Shown here in pieces: positions 14,681 to 15,614 of a stretch of 15,614 bases of DNA. Below the pieces are notes generated by a model, which was given only the letters and a program-made list of their open reading frames with translations, did not search any database and was not told the DNA's origin. Made by a program: the position numbers and the translations under genes. This DNA comes from Candidatus Methanolliviera sp. GoM_asphalt (GTDB lineage Archaea; Halobacteriota; Methanoliparia; Methanoliparales; Methanoliparaceae): NCBI GenBank assembly GCA_902158745.1, contig CABGHH010000023.1:1-15614 (forward strand), written 5' to 3'. The first letter of the stretch is position 1; each line of letters starts with the position of its first letter.

Positions 14681-15484
14681 TCACTTTATATATCCGACCA
14701 TACCCTTGACCAAATATTTCCGGATGAAGATGTACATCACCACCGGTGGTATCGCATACATAAGCGACAAAGCCGATAAAAATCCATAATCAACTACACC
14801 GTATTCTCCAAAGGCGGTGAAAATACCCACCGACAACGGCATCATCTCCATCCTACGTAATAAGATAAGCGGTATCATAAATTCGCCCCATGCAAACGTA
14901 AATGTCATGAACCACACCACGGCTATCCCGGGTCCGCATTGAGGTAAGAGTACCTTAAAGATCGCTCTCACCTTTCCACAGCCATCGATCCATGCTGCCT
15001 CCTCAAACTCACGCGGAATTGTATCGTAAAAGCCTTTCATAAGTAATAAAGGGAAGGGAAGGCCTAAAGTAGTAAGAATTAAGATTATACCTAAGTATGT
15101 ATTTATTAAACCAAGTTTCGCGAAGGCGATGTATACTGGAAGTATGAATGTGGATATAGGAATTATCCTCAGTAGTAAGAATCCAAACAAAATAGCGCTC
15201 CTTCCGGAGAAACTCAACCTGGAAAAAGGATATGCGGCAAGAATGCAGATAAACAATACTAATGTTGAAGTTATACTGGCGATGAGAAGACTGTTTGAAA
15301 TCCAACGAAGCGAACGACCTGAGAAAGCCTCACGGAAATTACTCAGCGTGATATCTCCCGGTATCTTTGTAGCTTGGGTGGCAACCGGATCAAAAGAAGC
15401 GAGAAGGAGCCAAACCATTGGCACGACCGCAAATAAGAATACTATCGCCAACAGGATGTAAACTGGAAGAGTCTTAATACTCAT
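14681..15484 (-). CDS. MalG-type carbohydrate ABC transporter permease (CUT1 family)
   Basis: This 267-residue inner-membrane protein has six predicted hydrophobic segments, starting at about 7-29, and the EAA loop EEAAWIDGCGKVRAIFKVLL-P (161-181) with the conserved E-A-A-x3-G and LP. The family motif LSNFREAF (47-54) and the closing VKGMVGYIK (a variant of the usual VKGLTAGAVK) place it among MalG/UgpE-type sugar permeases. It starts 4 bp after the preceding permease stop, and its GAGGTGA ribosome binding site overlaps that stop, so the two are translationally coupled. Such permeases work with a binding protein (expected upstream, outside the window) and usually a shared MsmX-like ATPase, none of which is seen here. 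Mono- or oligosaccharide import is the family role. Confidence 0.93.
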   Translation of the reverse strand: MSIKTLPVYILLAIVFLFAVVPMVWLLLASFDPVATQATKIPGDITLSNFREAFSGRSLRWISNSLLIASITSTLVLFICILAAYPFSRLSFSGRSAILFGFLLLRIIPISTFILPVYIAFAKLGLINTYLGIILILTTLGLPFPLLLMKGFYDTIPREFEEAAWIDGCGKVRAIFKVLLPQCGPGIAVVWFMTFTFAWGEFMIPLILLRRMEMMPLSVGIFTAFGEYGVVDYGFLSALSLMYAIPPVVMYIFIRKYLVKGMVGYIK

Positions 15485-15488
15485 TTAA

Positions 15489-15614
15489 TCACCTCATCCT
15501 TTCTACTCTCTGAAGGAGTATGAGGTAGAGAAGACATATACTACCTACTATTACTGTCATTATAAAAGACAAAGCGGCTCCGTATCCAATCTTATAGTGA
15601 CGGAAAGACTGGTT
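15489..15614 (-). CDS. MalF-type carbohydrate ABC permease, C-terminal 41 residues (runs off the window)
   Basis: The frame enters at the window edge and reads NQSFRHYKIGYGAALSFIMT, then a hydrophobic helix VIVGSICLLYLILL and QRVERMR before a TGA at 15489-15491. The Y-x-x-G-Y-G-A-A-L-S segment followed by one last membrane helix and a short basic tail is how MalF/UgpA-type sugar permeases end. It is the partner of the MalG-type permease that begins 4 bp downstream. This gene is too short in the window to say more about its substrate. Confidence 0.85.
   Translation of the reverse strand, partial: NQSFRHYKIGYGAALSFIMTVIVGSICLLYLILLQRVERMR

Overview
The window is a low-GC bacterial segment in which every supportable gene lies on the minus strand, so transcription runs from high to low coordinates. 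Content points to an anaerobic, carbohydrate-fermenting bacterium: two sugar or oligosaccharide ABC transporter systems, a GH38 alpha-mannosidase, a PfkB-type sugar kinase start, a PHP hydrolase, and several proteins of the uroporphyrinogen decarboxylase-like (URO-D) methyltransferase superfamily. I see no taxonomic marker. Atribacterota-, Thermotogota- or Firmicutes-like lineages would fit, but this is a guess.

Layout in the order of transcription: (1) 15614-14681, the end of a MalF-type and a complete MalG-type sugar permease, translationally coupled. (2) 14537-11424, a 1037-residue cytoplasmic GH38 alpha-mannosidase with an unusual helical C-terminal extension. (3) 11418-11118, a decayed URO-D gene, followed by an intact URO-D gene (11081-9867) carrying the Zn-type HxC...C residues. 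(4) 9866-9215, a 652-bp gap holding two tandem, nonsense-riddled copies of a ROK-type helix-turn-helix start, a consensus-like sigma-A promoter between them, a perfect palindromic operator candidate at the expected transcription start, and an inverted-repeat element. (5) 9214-3379, a complete five-gene family-5 (Dpp/Opp-type) ABC importer: binding protein, two permeases, two ATPases, with a perfect 15-bp hairpin after the binding-protein gene. (6) 3245-1713, a CehA/McbA-like PHP metallohydrolase. (7) 1761-1428, a remnant of a second GH38 gene with most of its middle deleted. (8) 1323-184, a second URO-D-family gene that lacks the HxC cysteine. (9) 44-1, the start of a PfkB-family sugar kinase.

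Taken together this looks like a glycan uptake and catabolism island: importers bring in oligosaccharides, the intracellular mannosidase trims them, the kinase phosphorylates a product, and the URO-D-like and PHP proteins do unknown steps, possibly removal of sugar decorations. It is also eroding and rearranging: two enzyme remnants and two regulator remnants lie in about 15 kb. The most informative spots are the duplicated regulator remnant with its promoter/operator, and the three URO-D relatives placed among sugar genes.
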